From positions 3,024,147 to 3,088,146 of the forward strand of contig JAQFVV010006311.1 of assembly GCA_028023455.1 (NCBI GenBank): 64,000 nucleotides of DNA, given 5' to 3'. The DNA comes from Epiperipatus broadwayi (Eukaryota; Onychophora; Udeonychophora; Euonychophora; Peripatidae). Shown here piece by piece: positions 1 through 12,812 of the stretch. Each line of letters opens with the position of its first letter. The stretch's first letter is position 1. Under the pieces are notes generated by a model that saw only the letters and a program-made list of their open reading frames with translations, was not told the DNA's origin and ran no database searches. The translations under genes were made by a program, and so were the position numbers.

Positions 1-1530
1 TTATTTAAATCAATTAATTTTAAATATTTTTTTTTGTAACTTTTAATATTAATATTTATTCTGTAAATGTAATATTTATCATTTTCTTTGTAAATATCTT
101 TATGAAATACACATTCATCTCAAATATAAATAAAGATTTAGGACATATATTTCACCATTGTCATATGATAAAGTAAATGTAATAGCATATTTAGTTATCT
201 TTCTCTTTCTAGTTATTTGTGGGATTTGTAAATATATAATTATAGATATTTTATGTACTAATACCAACATATATATTTATTATTCTCTATCAATTCAGAA
301 TTAGCCATTTTTTGTCTGTGGTATATGAAACTTTTATTATGTTAAATTTCTATATTGAGGATCATTTTTTAATTCTCTCTAAATATTTAGTACACTGAAT
401 TGACCATTTTTATATTTATGCATAAATGTCTGGTCAATTTATTTTGAGAATTATCTTTTAAATGTAGCATTAAACACATGGAAAATGTTAGCAATGGATT
501 TGTGTTAGAAGAGTAACAAAGTATGGTGAAGACATTGATGTAGGAAAGTTGATAATGGTAATCATATAAAGTAACTGAAGTAATGGTAAAAAAATCATAC
601 CCCATAAATTTTCACTTATATTTATTTTATATTTTCTAATGTTAACCATAGAGTAATTTGAATTGTGCACCATGAAAATGTGGAGACTTATGTTTTTATT
701 CTGGTATATAAAATGAAACCCAATTTATAGTCATGAGTATACATGTACAAATCACACCATCTATAATTATATACACTCATATTTATATATATATTTCACT
801 TGATGGTATTTTTTTAAAAATCATGATGTTGACTTTATATATATATTGAAATGGAAACCTTCCAATCCTTCTCTGTTTCACCACCAACCTAATGACCTAC
901 TCGTCTAAACTAGTTTTGAACCTATTCTAAATGTCAAAGTGTGATATATAAGTCCAGCGATAAAATTTGCTAGCATGGCCGTCTGAATGGCATCATCCAT
1001 TTACATACGAAAGTACCCTATAATTAGACAGGTTTGATAAAATTATAGTGTAGAAATCCTCATAATTATTCACAAAATGTTTTATTAATTTATCAGTCAA
1101 TTCTTAATTATACTTGCTATTATATTCATATGTGGAAGGATAATTTAAACTATGGAATAATGGCATAATGAGTTGTATATATATATTTAAAATTATATAT
1201 ATATATATATTTAAGAGTAAATAAAAATAATGTAAAATGTTTTCTTTAAAATATATTCACGGTTTTCTGATTTAATGTTTTATAGATATAATTGAAACTA
1301 AAATATTTTTTTATAAGATCTGTCAAATTTGTTTTTTTTAAATAAACAATATAAAGAAAATATGTAAAAGTTATTTATATTAAGTTAAAATAAAAGTCAT
1401 CGGTTTATAATTAAAAATGGGAATTTTGTGTAAACAAGAAATCAATTAGTGACCACACCTGGGATAAAAGTAAAATCTAGTTTACTGATTGAATTTGTTA
1501 GCAACAAAAGAATTTATCATTAAATCAGAA
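1..1530. other. AT-rich non-coding DNA
   Basis: No feature seen beyond short (TA)n runs near 786-800, 836-846 and 1176-1212. The small reading frames are in simple AT-rich sequence and show no recognisable domain. Confidence 0.6.
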
Positions 1531-1543
1531 TACCTTTACTTCT

Positions 1544-1769
1544 GCTAGGCCTTAACATTTTATAACATCTAAAAAGGAATTTAATTAATGAAATCTGAAT
1601 CAAAAATTATATAATTTATATATTTTAATAATTTTTTAAAGTAAACTAAATATAACACCTCAGGGACTTTATCAGTAAAAGAAAATCAGATTATAGGATT
1701 TTGTTTAATTAAAAGTCAATTGGTCCTGAGGCAAACGAAATTCCAAAAAGGTGTTAAGGCTTAGTAAGT
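1544..1769. repeat. degenerate nested inverted repeat
   Basis: The left motif GCTAGGCCTTAACAT (1544) is matched by the reverse complement of a GTGTTAAGGCTTAGTAAGT motif (1751-1769). An inner pair, CCTCAGGGAC (1658) and GGTCCTGAGG (1722), is also inverted. This may be an eroded MITE. No clear target duplication was found. Confidence 0.35.
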
Positions 1770-1957
1770 GGAAATGGATAAATAGGGAAAGATATACTCC
1801 ATCTTGTTTTTGAAAAGCTATTACTACCAGAAGCTGAAAATTTGTTAATTTTGCTATTAGTCAGGCAAAAATTTGCTGTAATTCCTGTGATGGAACACTA
1901 AAGTTCAATATACTCAAGCCCAAAGCAACAACCAACATTGCCCTAACAAGCTTATAC

Positions 1958-2148
1958 AAATAGAAGATGCTGTAAGCCACTAAACAGGACTTGCCTTCAT
2001 TCCAATTTCAGTCCAGCTACAGGAACACCATTTTAAATCATCTCCAAACTAAATAGAAGATGCCATAAGCTGCCAAAGAACTCACCTTCATTCCAGCTCA
2101 AGTATCTCCAGTCCAGCTATAGGAGAACTGTTTTAATATTATTAAAAT
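1958..2148. repeat. two-copy tandem repeat, unit about 93 bp
   Basis: Both units start with AAATAGAAGATG (1958 and 2051). Both continue with related text containing CCTTCATTCCA, then CAGTCCAGCTA, AGGA and a terminal TTTTAA. The unit is more GC-rich than its surroundings. It may be the body of an unrecognised dispersed repeat. Confidence 0.7.
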
Positions 2149-2925
2149 TGCAGAGCTGTGTGAAATCCAAAATGATCATTATTTCCTTGAAATACAGGTT
2201 AGCTAGCTATATTAATGTAAACTCTGTCTAAATTGTCTTCTAAATAATATTTGAATTCTATAGATGTAATACTTTTGCTAATTTTCTTTATTAATTTAAT
2301 GTTTTTCTATATAACTTAATCACTGCAGTTATATTTATTTTCTTTTGCTTATTTTAATTATTATTAATTATGCCTACATTTCGAAATGGCATGCATTTAA
2401 TTACAGAATATGTTTTTTAAAGATATAATTTAAAATCTTTATATTATTATTTATTATAGCATCATTTAATGTGCTGTTTTGAAACCCTATTTTATAAATA
2501 ATGGCAACCCTTTGTGCTCATTATTATTTTGTCATTTATTAATAAATTAATGTAAATATAAAATGTGGCTTATAAATCCAAATTTGTAACCTTTAATTTA
2601 TTATGTTACTAAAGATTAAACTAGCCTGGAGTGTAATCATAAGTATATATTTTTATTAAAGTATTCATAAGTCCCTTAAATATACTTCCCCCCTTAAGAG
2701 TTTATTCATTATAGATAACTGAAAAGATTGAACGGGATAAAGTAAAGTATATATATATTCCTGTCAGTAGCATATATATAATTTTCATGCTACAGAAGAG
2801 TTGGCTCTTTTGATCAAGCTAATAAACTAGTGTTCCTTTAATGTATAATATTTAATTTACAATACACTTTGGCTTGGCGGATGGGAAATTTATTAATATT
2901 TTATCATTGTGCTGTTTTTTTGATA

Positions 2926-3892
2926 TACACCTGGGTCTCTTTTTATGCAGACTTATTTAACATGATTTTGAAGTTAAGCGATTCATGTTTCACCGGAAGT
3001 CAACCTCCAAAATGCGCTATTACTTTAAATAATAAATTTCGCACACTTACGTTATATTGAAAGTAATAGCACATTATTGGAATTCGACTTTCATCTTAGT
3101 AATTTTAATATTTTCAGTGCTTTATAATTGTAAGATTTTATGCAATAATGAAATTAAAATCATGATTTTCACATTTTATGTATACACACATTAAATTTTA
3201 TAAGATTATAATATAAATTTGTTCAAACATTGTGCGTGTTAATTTTGCATTTTAAATCACATTCTGTTTGTGCTTTTTAAAAAAGAACATAATCAATTAT
3301 TATTTTCTTATTAATGACACTAATCACTAACGTGATCTTAAATTCCTACAAGAGCTAAATCGTTGTATGTCTGGATATCGCAAGCTTCATAAACAATTAA
3401 TAAAATCATCATCTCAAAGATTAATTACTAATTATGTTGTCACCAGAAAATCATTAACACAACATGAGAGTGAAGTTGGTGCTAGTTGTATTTCCTCTTG
3501 AGAAGAATCTGATTTTTTTACCAGTTTGCAAAAACCTGTTTATCAATAATAATTAAAACGTGTATAAAAAAATGTAAATTACTGTGCTGTAAATTATGCA
3601 TAAAAATATATTATTTTGAATAAAATTAAATATTATAGTTAAAAAAAGTTTGTCTTGTATCAATTTTTTTCAAATTTGAAATTTTTTATTAGTCATATTT
3701 TATTTCCTTATTTTTTTTTTTGTGCAAATTTTAAAGTAATTTTACGTTGGTGCTTTGCTTTTATGCAAATTTTGAAAAATCACAGACCGCATCCTCCCTT
3801 TTTCAATATATGTTACGTCTATTTTTGTGCGATTTCATTTGCGTGTGTTTTCTGAGGAACCTATCTATTGCGTAAAATGAGACCCAGGTGTA
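2926..3892. mobile_element. 963-bp DNA transposon with TIRs and TA flanks
   Basis: The left end CACCTGGGTCTC (2928) is repeated inverted at the right end (GAGACCCAGGTG ending 3890). Similarity extends to about 21 bp with two mismatches (TTTTTATGCA against the complement of TGCGTAAAAT). Each end is bordered by TA (2926-2927, 3891-3892), the target duplication expected of the Tc1/mariner/pogo group. Internal reading frames (for example 2869-3060 and 3655-3855) show no transposase motif, so this is probably non-autonomous. Superfamily assignment rests on the TA only. Confidence 0.6.
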
Positions 3893-4090
3893 TATATATA
3901 AGATGGAGCCATGGTAAGTCCAGCCCACTTCCTCTCTTTAGGGTAGTGCAGTAGCTAAGACTGAGCTAAGGGCCAGATTAGCATGTAAGTCCCCCACCTC
4001 TTATGAACCAAATAAAGGTTCCTTTTTAGCAGCATGACGACTGGTTATTGGGTAAACCGGTGTTGGTCACGAAAACCCTAAAACTATTTA
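3893..4090. other. GC-richer block with TATA and AATAAA motifs
   Basis: A TATATATATAAG stretch precedes about 190 bp of balanced base composition containing CCAAATAAAGG near 4008. The order TATA-like then polyadenylation-like motif could be a solo LTR fragment, but no TG..CA ends, target duplication or primer-binding site is clear. Listed as unassigned. Confidence 0.3.
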
Positions 4091-4737
4091 TCCATCTGCA
4101 GAGCAACTTTATTATTATATTTTACTTGAGTGTGGCATATTGGTTTAAGTCTTTATAGCCAACTCTTCCTCTCTAATATGCAGTCTTCGGCATTGATCTG
4201 AAGTATTCTTGAAAACCTGTTCGATCTAAAGCTATCTGGGATGCTTTATATGCGCATATTTAATATATAAATTTGTAATAATCAGATGTATTAAGCTTCA
4301 CTTCAGACTTGTTTTGATTATATGTATAATAGCCACTTGAACTGACTATAAAATGACATAATTAATAAGTGGAATGTAGTGATTCATTATATAGCATAAT
4401 ATTAGTGCAATTAAATAATAGCCACAAACTTATTTAACCCAAATATCAATTATTGTTTGTACAATTGCCTAGAATAATGTTTAATAAATAAAATGCCTGG
4501 GTGCATTATCCAGCACTAAATAATGGGTTATATCAAAATATATATATGAAATTGTCAATAAATATATTTTTAATTCATCATATATCAGTTTCTGTCTCAT
4601 TATTAGATCAAACCAATTCATTAGTTGACTATAGTTATTCATTAGTAAAGCCCCTACTAATTAAATATATTAGATTTTATCTTTGGAATGTCTCTAGTAT
4701 TTAAGTTGTTTATATATATGTTTAAGTCCATGAGTCA
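4091..4737. other. AT-rich non-coding DNA
   Basis: Nothing recognisable. The open frame at 4501-4704 has low-complexity AT-rich composition and no domain. Confidence 0.5.
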
Positions 4738-4949
4738 TTGTTTTCTCCGATTTGCTAGTGGGCCAGATTAAGAATTAATTCTCGTGTGCCATTATTGCTA
4801 TGCCATCCATTAGGTGTTTGATCTGGAGCTTAGAAAGTGGGTTCAAATTCAGGTTGGTCCCTGACCTAAATCTCGGGATGACTGGGTTTGAAGTACAGTT
4901 TGTGAGTTCCAGCTCATGTTAGATGGATAAACATGTTTTAACGGGTACA
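4738..4949 (+). mobile_element. SINE-like repeat, family S3, copy 1
   Basis: About 212 bp closely match 35291-35504 in the same orientation. Shared blocks include CCATTAGGTGTTTGAT, a GTGGGTTCAAATTC B-box-like motif (4838-4850), GACTGGGTTTGAAGTAC and GTGAGTTCCAGCTCATGTT. The B-box resembles a pol III internal promoter, suggesting tRNA ancestry. No convincing A-box was found. It is followed directly by a (TA)n tract. Confidence 0.7.
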
Positions 4950-5525
4950 ATATATATATATAAATATGGATGATTTTTTTTAAAAATTTCACAAATGCTA
5001 AAAATTCAAAGTTGCTTTGTATAAAACATTGCCATCAGAGACAACATCAAGTAAATTCCAATTCTTCAATTTTGCTAGCATGATGAATGCATGCCTTTTA
5101 CAGAAAAAAAGGTATATGTTATATGTAAAATCTAGTTTGAAAGCATAAAATATGTCAGAACACATGTTTTTATGTAACAAAATTGCCATTTTTAAAGCAA
5201 ATAATTTACAAGATAAGATAATATATGATTTTTTTTAACTATCATTATATTGAAATAATTATTATATATAAATAAAATGAAAGATATTTATACTAAGACA
5301 CATATGAAAAAAGGTAAAAGAAATTCTCTTATTTCAATAATACTAACATATTGAAAAGAGTTTTTTATTATTATCAAAAACGACCATTTAGAGCAACATT
5401 AAGTGAGAAAAGAGTCAAGCATCACAAAACATATACATTCACTTTATCAACTGAAATCTCAATTTATCAATTGTGCAAAAATAATATACACATGCATTAC
5501 ATAAAAAATATTCAAGTAACAATGT

Positions 5526-5526
<1 letters not shown>

Positions 5527-5586
<60 letters not shown>
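5527..5586. repeat. (TA)n microsatellite
   Basis: About 30 uninterrupted TA dinucleotides. Confidence 0.95.
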
Positions 5587-5591
<5 letters not shown>

Positions 5592-6316
5592 TTTAAAAGG
5601 CTTAAAGATTAGAACATATTTTTACGTAGAAAAGTTGCAAAACTGTTTTAAAATAAATAATTTGCAAATTCTGGGAAGTTACATATCCTTTTTTAATTAG
5701 TGTTTGTTATGAATTGACTATTAGTTGGTAAAGTCTGTATGTATTGTGAGGTTTGGGTTTATTCTTGTACAGTTTATTCTGGTTAGCAGTATATAAAACA
5801 AAAATGTATTTTGATTTTTTTGGGTCTATTGAGGTTGGTAAGAAAAAAAAATCTATACTGTTTATACATGTTTCAGTGCAAAAAACTTTTGTTATACATA
5901 TTATAATGGGAAAATAAAAGGAAAAGTGATGATAAAGACTAATGATTCAAATAATATGTCTAGTCTTGTGAGGTTTATCAGTTAATTATCTGTTTAAGTA
6001 TGAAATAACATTTACATTAATTAAAATAAAAAAGGAACTGTGCAAAAATTTATTTCTAGTAAATTATTTATATTAAGATAATCAAAACATAATTACTAAT
6101 ATAAAGCAATAAGGTATCAATACAAACTTCATAGAATTTGCTATTTTAGATAGAAATGAAAATCTTTAAAATATGTTGTCAAGATTTATAACTATAATGT
6201 AGCTCCAAAACTAATTTGAAGTCATTAATATAATATATTAAGAAAATTAAACTATTAAAACATCACATGACTATGCATTTCTCATGCTTAGATAATATGT
6301 TAAAACAGTAGCAATT

Positions 6317-6337
6317 AGATGGCACTATTGTATGAAG
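6317..6337. repeat. relic of hairpin element H1
   Basis: AGATGGCACTATTGTATGAAG matches one hairpin arm of the element at 45254-45412 (AGATGGCACTACTGTATGAAG) with one mismatch. The opposite arm is not recognisable here. Confidence 0.45.
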
Positions 6338-8227
6338 AAAGCTGCTAATATCTTAGGAAAATGTCAGTAATTGGTATTATAATTGGCATTTATTTTCTGT
6401 TTTATCACCTTGTATTATGCATACAATTTTATATCCAAGATATCACTGATAAAAGCCATAAACTTGAAACTAGTCTGGCCATATTGGGTAGAACATAACT
6501 GGATAGAAATTTATTAAACACTATCATCTGACATCTGTTAATTACTAAAGTTTACAGTAGGTGTCATAGAGATGTACAAAAAATTTATTTTATATAGTAA
6601 AGATATTAATGGTTTAATATCTCCAGATATTTCCATAAACAAAATAAAAAAAAAACTAAATCTTAAGTTTTACCCTTTTAATATTTACTTAATACAAGAT
6701 ATTTACTATTCATTCCATTTTTTTCCTTTATTTTATATTTAATATATATTTATACAATCTAATACAAAATTAATTTTTAAGCATTTTTCTTTCATTTTAT
6801 TTTATTATCTTATTTTTAACACTTATTGTTTAATTCATCTTATGTTAGGTTCATACTTATATTCACAAATGCTGAGAATATTTATAGTAATATCTAAAAT
6901 CTAATTATTTAATAAACTCATAAATAACCCTCTTTATAATTAATCTACTAGTTTGACAAAAAGTATTCATTTTTATCTGATTCTCAAGTTTTTAGAAAAG
7001 TGTATATCAATTATTATTTCAAAGGAGTGAAATATTACATTAGCACTAATGTAAATAAAGTCTTGATTTAACTTGCTAATGGAATAAATAAATATCCTTT
7101 GTCTTATTTAAAATCTAGTGCTGTTTATTTTTGTAGGGAAATAAAATATTTTATTAATACTATATACCTAAATCCATTTTAAACATAATTTATATATTAC
7201 TGGGTTTACATTTTTATATTTATTAATATTAGAAAAATTATATATATATAAGAATTGTGATTTCATTTTTTTCTGACCAAAAGTGGAGGAATATTCAACG
7301 ACTAAAATCAAATCTTGTAATGAAATGCTTTATATGGTTTGGCACAGTGTCAAAGAGGTAAAGTCTAAAACTCATGATCCCTAGATTGTACCCAATTCAC
7401 AAACTTTTTATAAATTTCCAAGCAACAAAACAATCAATTCTTATTTCTTTTGTATTGAAGTATTTTAAGATTGTCAAAAATACTCAAATTGAAATAATAG
7501 GTATTTTTTTTTTCATTATTATATTTATTTAATCAATTATATTATTAAAGATAAAATAAATTTAACTTATTAATAAAGACTAAAAACACGGTAATAATTT
7601 TTTTTTGCAATCAATTTAATTTTTTTCTTTTCTCTATTGGTTTTTTAATTTTTAATGAAATATTTTATTTTTAAATCATTAATTAACAATAGTATATAAT
7701 TGAAATCATAACTCAATATGTTTTGCAATTATACCATATATGTTTCAAAAGCTATTTTACTGTTTAAATAAAATTTGTCATATTGTAAAGATAATGAAAC
7801 AAATTTTTTATTGTAGTAATAAAATTAAGAAGTAAAATTTCCATTTGATGTGAATTAATAAAATATCTGTTTAAAACTTTAAAAACTTTTAAAGTAAAAA
7901 TTGTCAGATCATAAAAGTTTTACATAATACATGCCAATCTTAAAAGATAGTTTACATCTTATGACAGAATAATTAAAATAATATTTTAAAAATAATCAAA
8001 ACCAAATTAATAGTTGATCATTTATTTTTTTTGTAATGTGTAATAAAAAGAAATTATCTTTTCAACATTCAGAAATTTTAAGTATCTGTCATCCTCAATT
8101 TGACCAAAACTTTTAAGATTTAAATAAATTAGTTAATTATTAGTACATTTTTTAGAAATATGTTATGTTTATCCTGGCAATCATTTGATATGTTTATCTA
8201 TTCATTTATTTATACTTTCTTTACTTT

Positions 8228-8315
8228 TGCTTTATATATATATATATATATATAGGGGATTTGAACCCAGACTTTTAAGCTTCCTCAGATATCCAATCTA
8301 TCTCATACAAACTCC
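8228..8315 (-). mobile_element. tRNA-like SINE relic next to (TA)n
   Basis: On the minus strand, an A-box-like GAGATAGATTGG is followed about 25 nt later by a good B-box inside GGGTTCAAATCCCC (plus-strand GGGGATTTGAACCC at 8257). The B-box end runs into a (TA)n tract at 8234-8254. It is too degraded to name a tRNA. Confidence 0.45.
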
Positions 8316-8751
8316 AGGGATATAAATTATATCTATATTTAAATATGTATGAAAATATTTAATGTAGGAGTTATCTATTTATAATTGTTTAATTAGAAAA
8401 TACTTAACATAAAACACTAGTTAATGAAAACTAACTGTTCCAAGTCAAGTGTTAAAGTAAAACTGTCAGGCTTGAAAATACCAAAGGAGGACCCTCTTTT
8501 AAATTCCATTCTAGATTTAATATAGAAAACAAAGCAATTCAATTAAGACTATCAGTTTTACTTTAATACTTGGCCTGGGCAGTTGGTTTTTATTAACTAT
8601 TGTTCTTTGTTAAGTGCTTTCTGATTAAACACTTATAGTGAATAACTTTACACATTAAATATTTCCATCTAAAACATTATTAAAAATATTATAAATGCAA
8701 GGTATATATTTTTCAAATTATATCTTTATATTTTCTTACATTATTTATAAA

Positions 8752-9551
8752 TACACAGAGGGGGCCAAAAATAACTGGAATTTTCTAATAAAAATGTATG
8801 TTTATTTTTAAGTGTTTCAGATTGAATCATTTAAAAAAGTATAGTCTATTTAATGTAATGCATCAGTCTAAACCAGTTTGTCACTTTTTGAAGTAGTGTG
8901 GAAACACTTGCCAAGCAATGCATTTTAATGCCTCTATCATTTTCAAATACACACTCCCCCAGTTTATTTGAGAAGTTTTAAAAAAATTGCAGAAAGTAAG
9001 ATCCAGTAAATATGGCTGTTAGATAAACTCGGTCATGCTGAATTTAATTAAAAAGTGTTTTAGACTCAAGCATCACATAAATATTTCAGAACTTGCAGAT
9101 AAAATGCCAACTGCTACAAATGAAATTTGAGAAAAAAATGCTGTTTGCATAAAAAAAAAAACAGCATTGTTTTGACTTTGAACTTTACTTGCCAAGTTTT
9201 TTAGGGATATGATAATTTTGACATTTTAATTAAGCTACTCATGAATTTGTATTTTTATGAAATCAGTTTGTTTATAATCTCTTTCAAGTATTACAACTGC
9301 TTTTCTTGTCATTTTTGTAAACAAAAACAGAATTTCACATTGTTGAACTTTTTGATCATTATAAACAGTGTCAAATATAAAAAATGCACTTGATAAAAAT
9401 GTGCTATGTGGTCCCACAATTTCATATAGCAATGTCATTTGGCAGACTGATGCAGAGGGGTTCTTGTAAGATATAACATCAGAAGTGTATACTACAATAG
9501 GTTCACAAACCAAAGAGTGATTTCAGTTATTTTTGGGTCCTCTCCCACATA
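8752..9551 (-). mobile_element. Tc1/mariner-family DNA transposon, internally deleted
   Basis: Terminal inverted repeats share a CCAAAAATAACTG core (left end from 8754, right end to 9549). Each end is bordered by TA (8752-8753, 9550-9551), the mariner target duplication. Minus-strand translation gives two transposase remnants in order: an N-terminal helix-turn-helix-like piece, then a C-terminal piece. The interval is about 800 bp, shorter than the roughly 1.3 kb of an intact mariner, so much of the catalytic core is missing. It is non-functional. Confidence 0.8.
8800..9513 (-). pseudogene. mariner-like transposase remnant
   Basis: The open part (9235-9513) contains DQKVQQCEILFLFTKMTRK followed by ILERDYKQT. 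This resembles the start of mariner transposases, which begin with an EQR..I.F..KLGK-type motif and a Y further on. Downstream (9130-8800), QPYLLDLTFCNFF and a later ALKCIAWQVFPHYFKK correspond to the mariner YSPDLAPCDFF block and the C-terminal F..W..R segment. The first two catalytic Asp regions are not seen, presumably lost in the internal deletion. Stops and frame changes separate the pieces. Family assignment is from motif similarity by eye and is well supported by the TIRs and TA flanks. Confidence 0.75.
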
Positions 9552-9820
9552 TTTATTTATGCATTCATTTGTACATTTTTTAAAGTTTGGTTTATTTTTA
9601 AGATATAATTTTAATTTTTTTTTAAATGTTCATTAATTTCAGTTTTAATTTGAAAGTGTGTTATATCAGAACAATTAATCTGTACAAGATAAACTATTTT
9701 GAAATATAGTTTTCATATATGACTTCAAATAATATAACTAACAATTTATATAAATATATTAATATAAAAACAATGAATTATACAACCTTTAACTAGTTCA
9801 CTTGGAACTTTTCCTAATTT

Positions 9821-9982
9821 TCATATGATCACCATTTCTTATGCTAGCACATAACTGTTTATTAAAACAGGCAAAACTTTCCATACAGTAATGCTACTCA
9901 GTGCCAACCAGAGTAATAAATGGATGCCAGAAGGCTTATGTATAAAATTCCCATCTCGTGCCTGTATGGAGAGTTTTGCCTG
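9821..9982. mobile_element. hairpin element H1, copy at 9.8 kb
   Basis: The arms CAGGCAAAACTTTCCATACAG (9868-9888) and the inverted copy at 9962-9982 match at 20 of 21 positions. The 5' tail (TGATCACCAT, then GCTAGCACATAA) and the inner CCAACCAGAGTAAT block also occur at 45.3 kb. Relative to that copy the loop block lies in the opposite orientation to the tail. Confidence 0.75.
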
Positions 9983-9989
9983 TTTTTTC

Positions 9990-12560
9990 CTAATCTTTTT
10001 TTAAAGGACATAATGGCTGTTTTTGCCACATTTTTAACATTTTATATTTACAATTAAATTTTTATTATTTATCATATATTGATATTTTTTACATTATTTA
10101 TTATAGAAATAAGACATTGTAAACAGTAAATTTTTTCAAAGTAGAAAAAAAAAAATAGTAAGGTAAATATATAAAAATAACAATGCCTACTTTCAGACTG
10201 AATCACAACCTTTGCCTATTCATAAAAAAAAAATATTAATTGAAATTTATTTCTTATTTGAATTGCATTTTTTAAAATGGCAATAAATTTTAGTTGAGAT
10301 AGCACAAAAAAAATGAAAGTATATTTAAAAATTAAAATTATATTTAGTATTATTAAAATTTCACAAAAAAATTATGAAAGCATTTCTTTTTGCCAAATAT
10401 TAATAAGTTTTGCTTTATTGTAACTATACTTTTAATGACTTATCTTCTTAAAACCAAACGTTTTCAAATAAAATCTAATTGTAATCCTATATATTTTGGT
10501 TTAAAATAAATGTTTTACAAATATATTGTATAAATAAGCTTAAATATGTAAATGAATTACTGACAATTATAATTTTTCTTTCTGAAATAATAAAAGAAAA
10601 AAGAACCCTCTCATAAGACTTAGGTGTATAACCTACCAATTATTGGTGTTGTCGGTAATACAATCAATCAAGGTATTTTAGAAATTTGCATAAAACTTAC
10701 CTGTAAAATACTGGATTTTTTCAAATTTTTTTTTAAATGAATAATTTAAATTCTGATTTGTGTGCAAAAAAATACGAACCTGCAAAATAATGATAGAGAT
10801 AGCAACCAAACAATGAAGAAAAGCCAAAACAATGATAGCATCTTCATAGAGCTTGAAAAGAATCCAAAATGAATGATTCAGTAATGACCAAGTAAGAAAT
10901 AGTTAAATTAAATTAAAACTGATTTTATCATTAACAAACTATTTGATTTATAAAAATGCAAACTGCTTCTCTAGATGGATTTATTTATGTTCAATATAAC
11001 TTTACTAGATAGACAGTTAATATTTGTTAAAATATTTATATAACTTGGAGATACACATCTTGCATTATTATTGCTATATTTATAAAATAAATTGACTTTA
11101 CTGTATTTATTTATCTATTGCTAATGCTTATACATATGTATTTAAATTAACTATTTTTAATGATTAATATAGATATAAATTAATTAGTAAATAGGATAAT
11201 TGTTATATATACAACATTAAATCTACAGCTAGGATGTATTTATGTGTAGCCCTCATTCAGATCTAGCTATGCAGGCTGAAAGAAACAATAGCATATATAG
11301 CCAAGCTACCACTAATTAAAGGTTGCCACTTTTGATCAGTCACTCACATTGTTATAAATGAGCTAGTAGCTAAACATTATAACTGAAGAGTTGAGATATA
11401 ATGCATAGCAACACTTCTTACATCCCAAATGAAAGGAAGACTCTCTCATCAGAAAGTCATGTATTTCAATTTACTATTTTTACCAATTAATATAAATGTA
11501 AACTTATTAGTAAATGGGATAACTTATATATAAGAAATTAAATTATATATACATTAACCATTAAAAATAGTGAATTTAATGATATATTTAAACTTCATTG
11601 GGGTGATTTTTTGGCAAAAATAATTTGATATTAAAAGGACATATGTTTATATACTTTAAAAGAAGATTTTTAATGAATATATATTTCTATTACGTGCTTA
11701 AAAATATGAGACTAGAAAACTTATTAGATAAAAAAATATAGAAATTTGAGATTATATATCAAAGCATGTCAAAGTGTAAATTGAAAATAAGATGAGTGTA
11801 GTTGAGATATAAGGAAACAAGAAACAAATAAATATCACTGATATCAATGAAAATAACAATAAGCTGAAATGGAATTGGACTGAATATATTTTTAGAAATG
11901 TTAGTGGATGCATAATTGAAGATTTAAACTGCATCTCAAAAGATTGGAAAAGGATCTGGAAATTAACTTGTATGAAATAGATAGCATAATGCAGAGACGA
12001 GAAACTATGGATCTATAAACTTTAATAATATTTTCATCTTGCAATGGATTGATAATGTTTGTAAATGATTTATGATGATATATTAATATATAGAATTTTT
12101 TACAGATAATAACTTTTTTAAAATCATGTTTATTTATACAATAAATATTTTCATGTGGTAACATAATTATTCAGTAGCATAGATTACATTGCAAATTTCC
12201 ATTAGATTGTAATACATTAGCAATATATTAAGGTTGCAAAATTAAATACAATATAAATTGCATAAAGACATATTTATAGGAAACACATTGACACACACAC
12301 ACATATATATATATACTATTTTTTCACATCAGTTATATATATATATATTTTCAAAATAATCTTAAATGCATTTAATCCCGAGATTAATTAAAAAAAGTTT
12401 GTTGGAGAAATAAATATGTACCACATCAAAATCTATATTTAGAAAATATTATTGCAATATGAATTTTCTACTCATGTTATAAGATAATTACTAATAAAAC
12501 CAACAGAAATACCATTTATAACAGCTATATAAAATATATATGTAGTATTAATCATTCATA
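9990..12560. other. AT-rich non-coding DNA
   Basis: No supported feature. Open frames at 11752-11934 and 11901-12164 are AT-biased without a domain. A (CA)n(TA)n tract lies at about 12292-12318. Confidence 0.5.
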
Positions 12561-12571
12561 AAATGCCTTTT

Positions 12572-12812
12572 TTGGCATATGATTTTATGCCTTTATTAAA
12601 TGGCGAACATCTATTTTAACATTATCTTATTATTGCACACAGAGTACTGTCTACAATTCTGCAATAGAAGTAAAAACAATAACAACAATAATAAATTGAA
12701 ACATAAATAAAACAAATAAAATTATGTTACACCAATTCATATTGTTAGAAATTCATTAAGAATTGAATCAAATCAATTATATAATGCAACAATATATAAA
12801 ATAAAAAAAGTA
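12572..12812. repeat. left terminal inverted repeat of P2
   Basis: Aligns along its length, with scattered substitutions, to the reverse complement of 16113-16358. Matching words include GATTTTATGCC, CAATAATAAA and AAATAAAATTATG. Confidence 0.75.

Larger units (their letters stand above)
4950..8227. other. AT-rich non-coding DNA with microsatellites
   Basis: Contains a (TA)n microsatellite at 5527-5586 and otherwise unremarkable AT-rich sequence. The short open frames around 4998-5189 and 5351-5596 are AT-biased and show no domain. One small repeat relic at 6317-6337 is listed separately. Confidence 0.5.
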
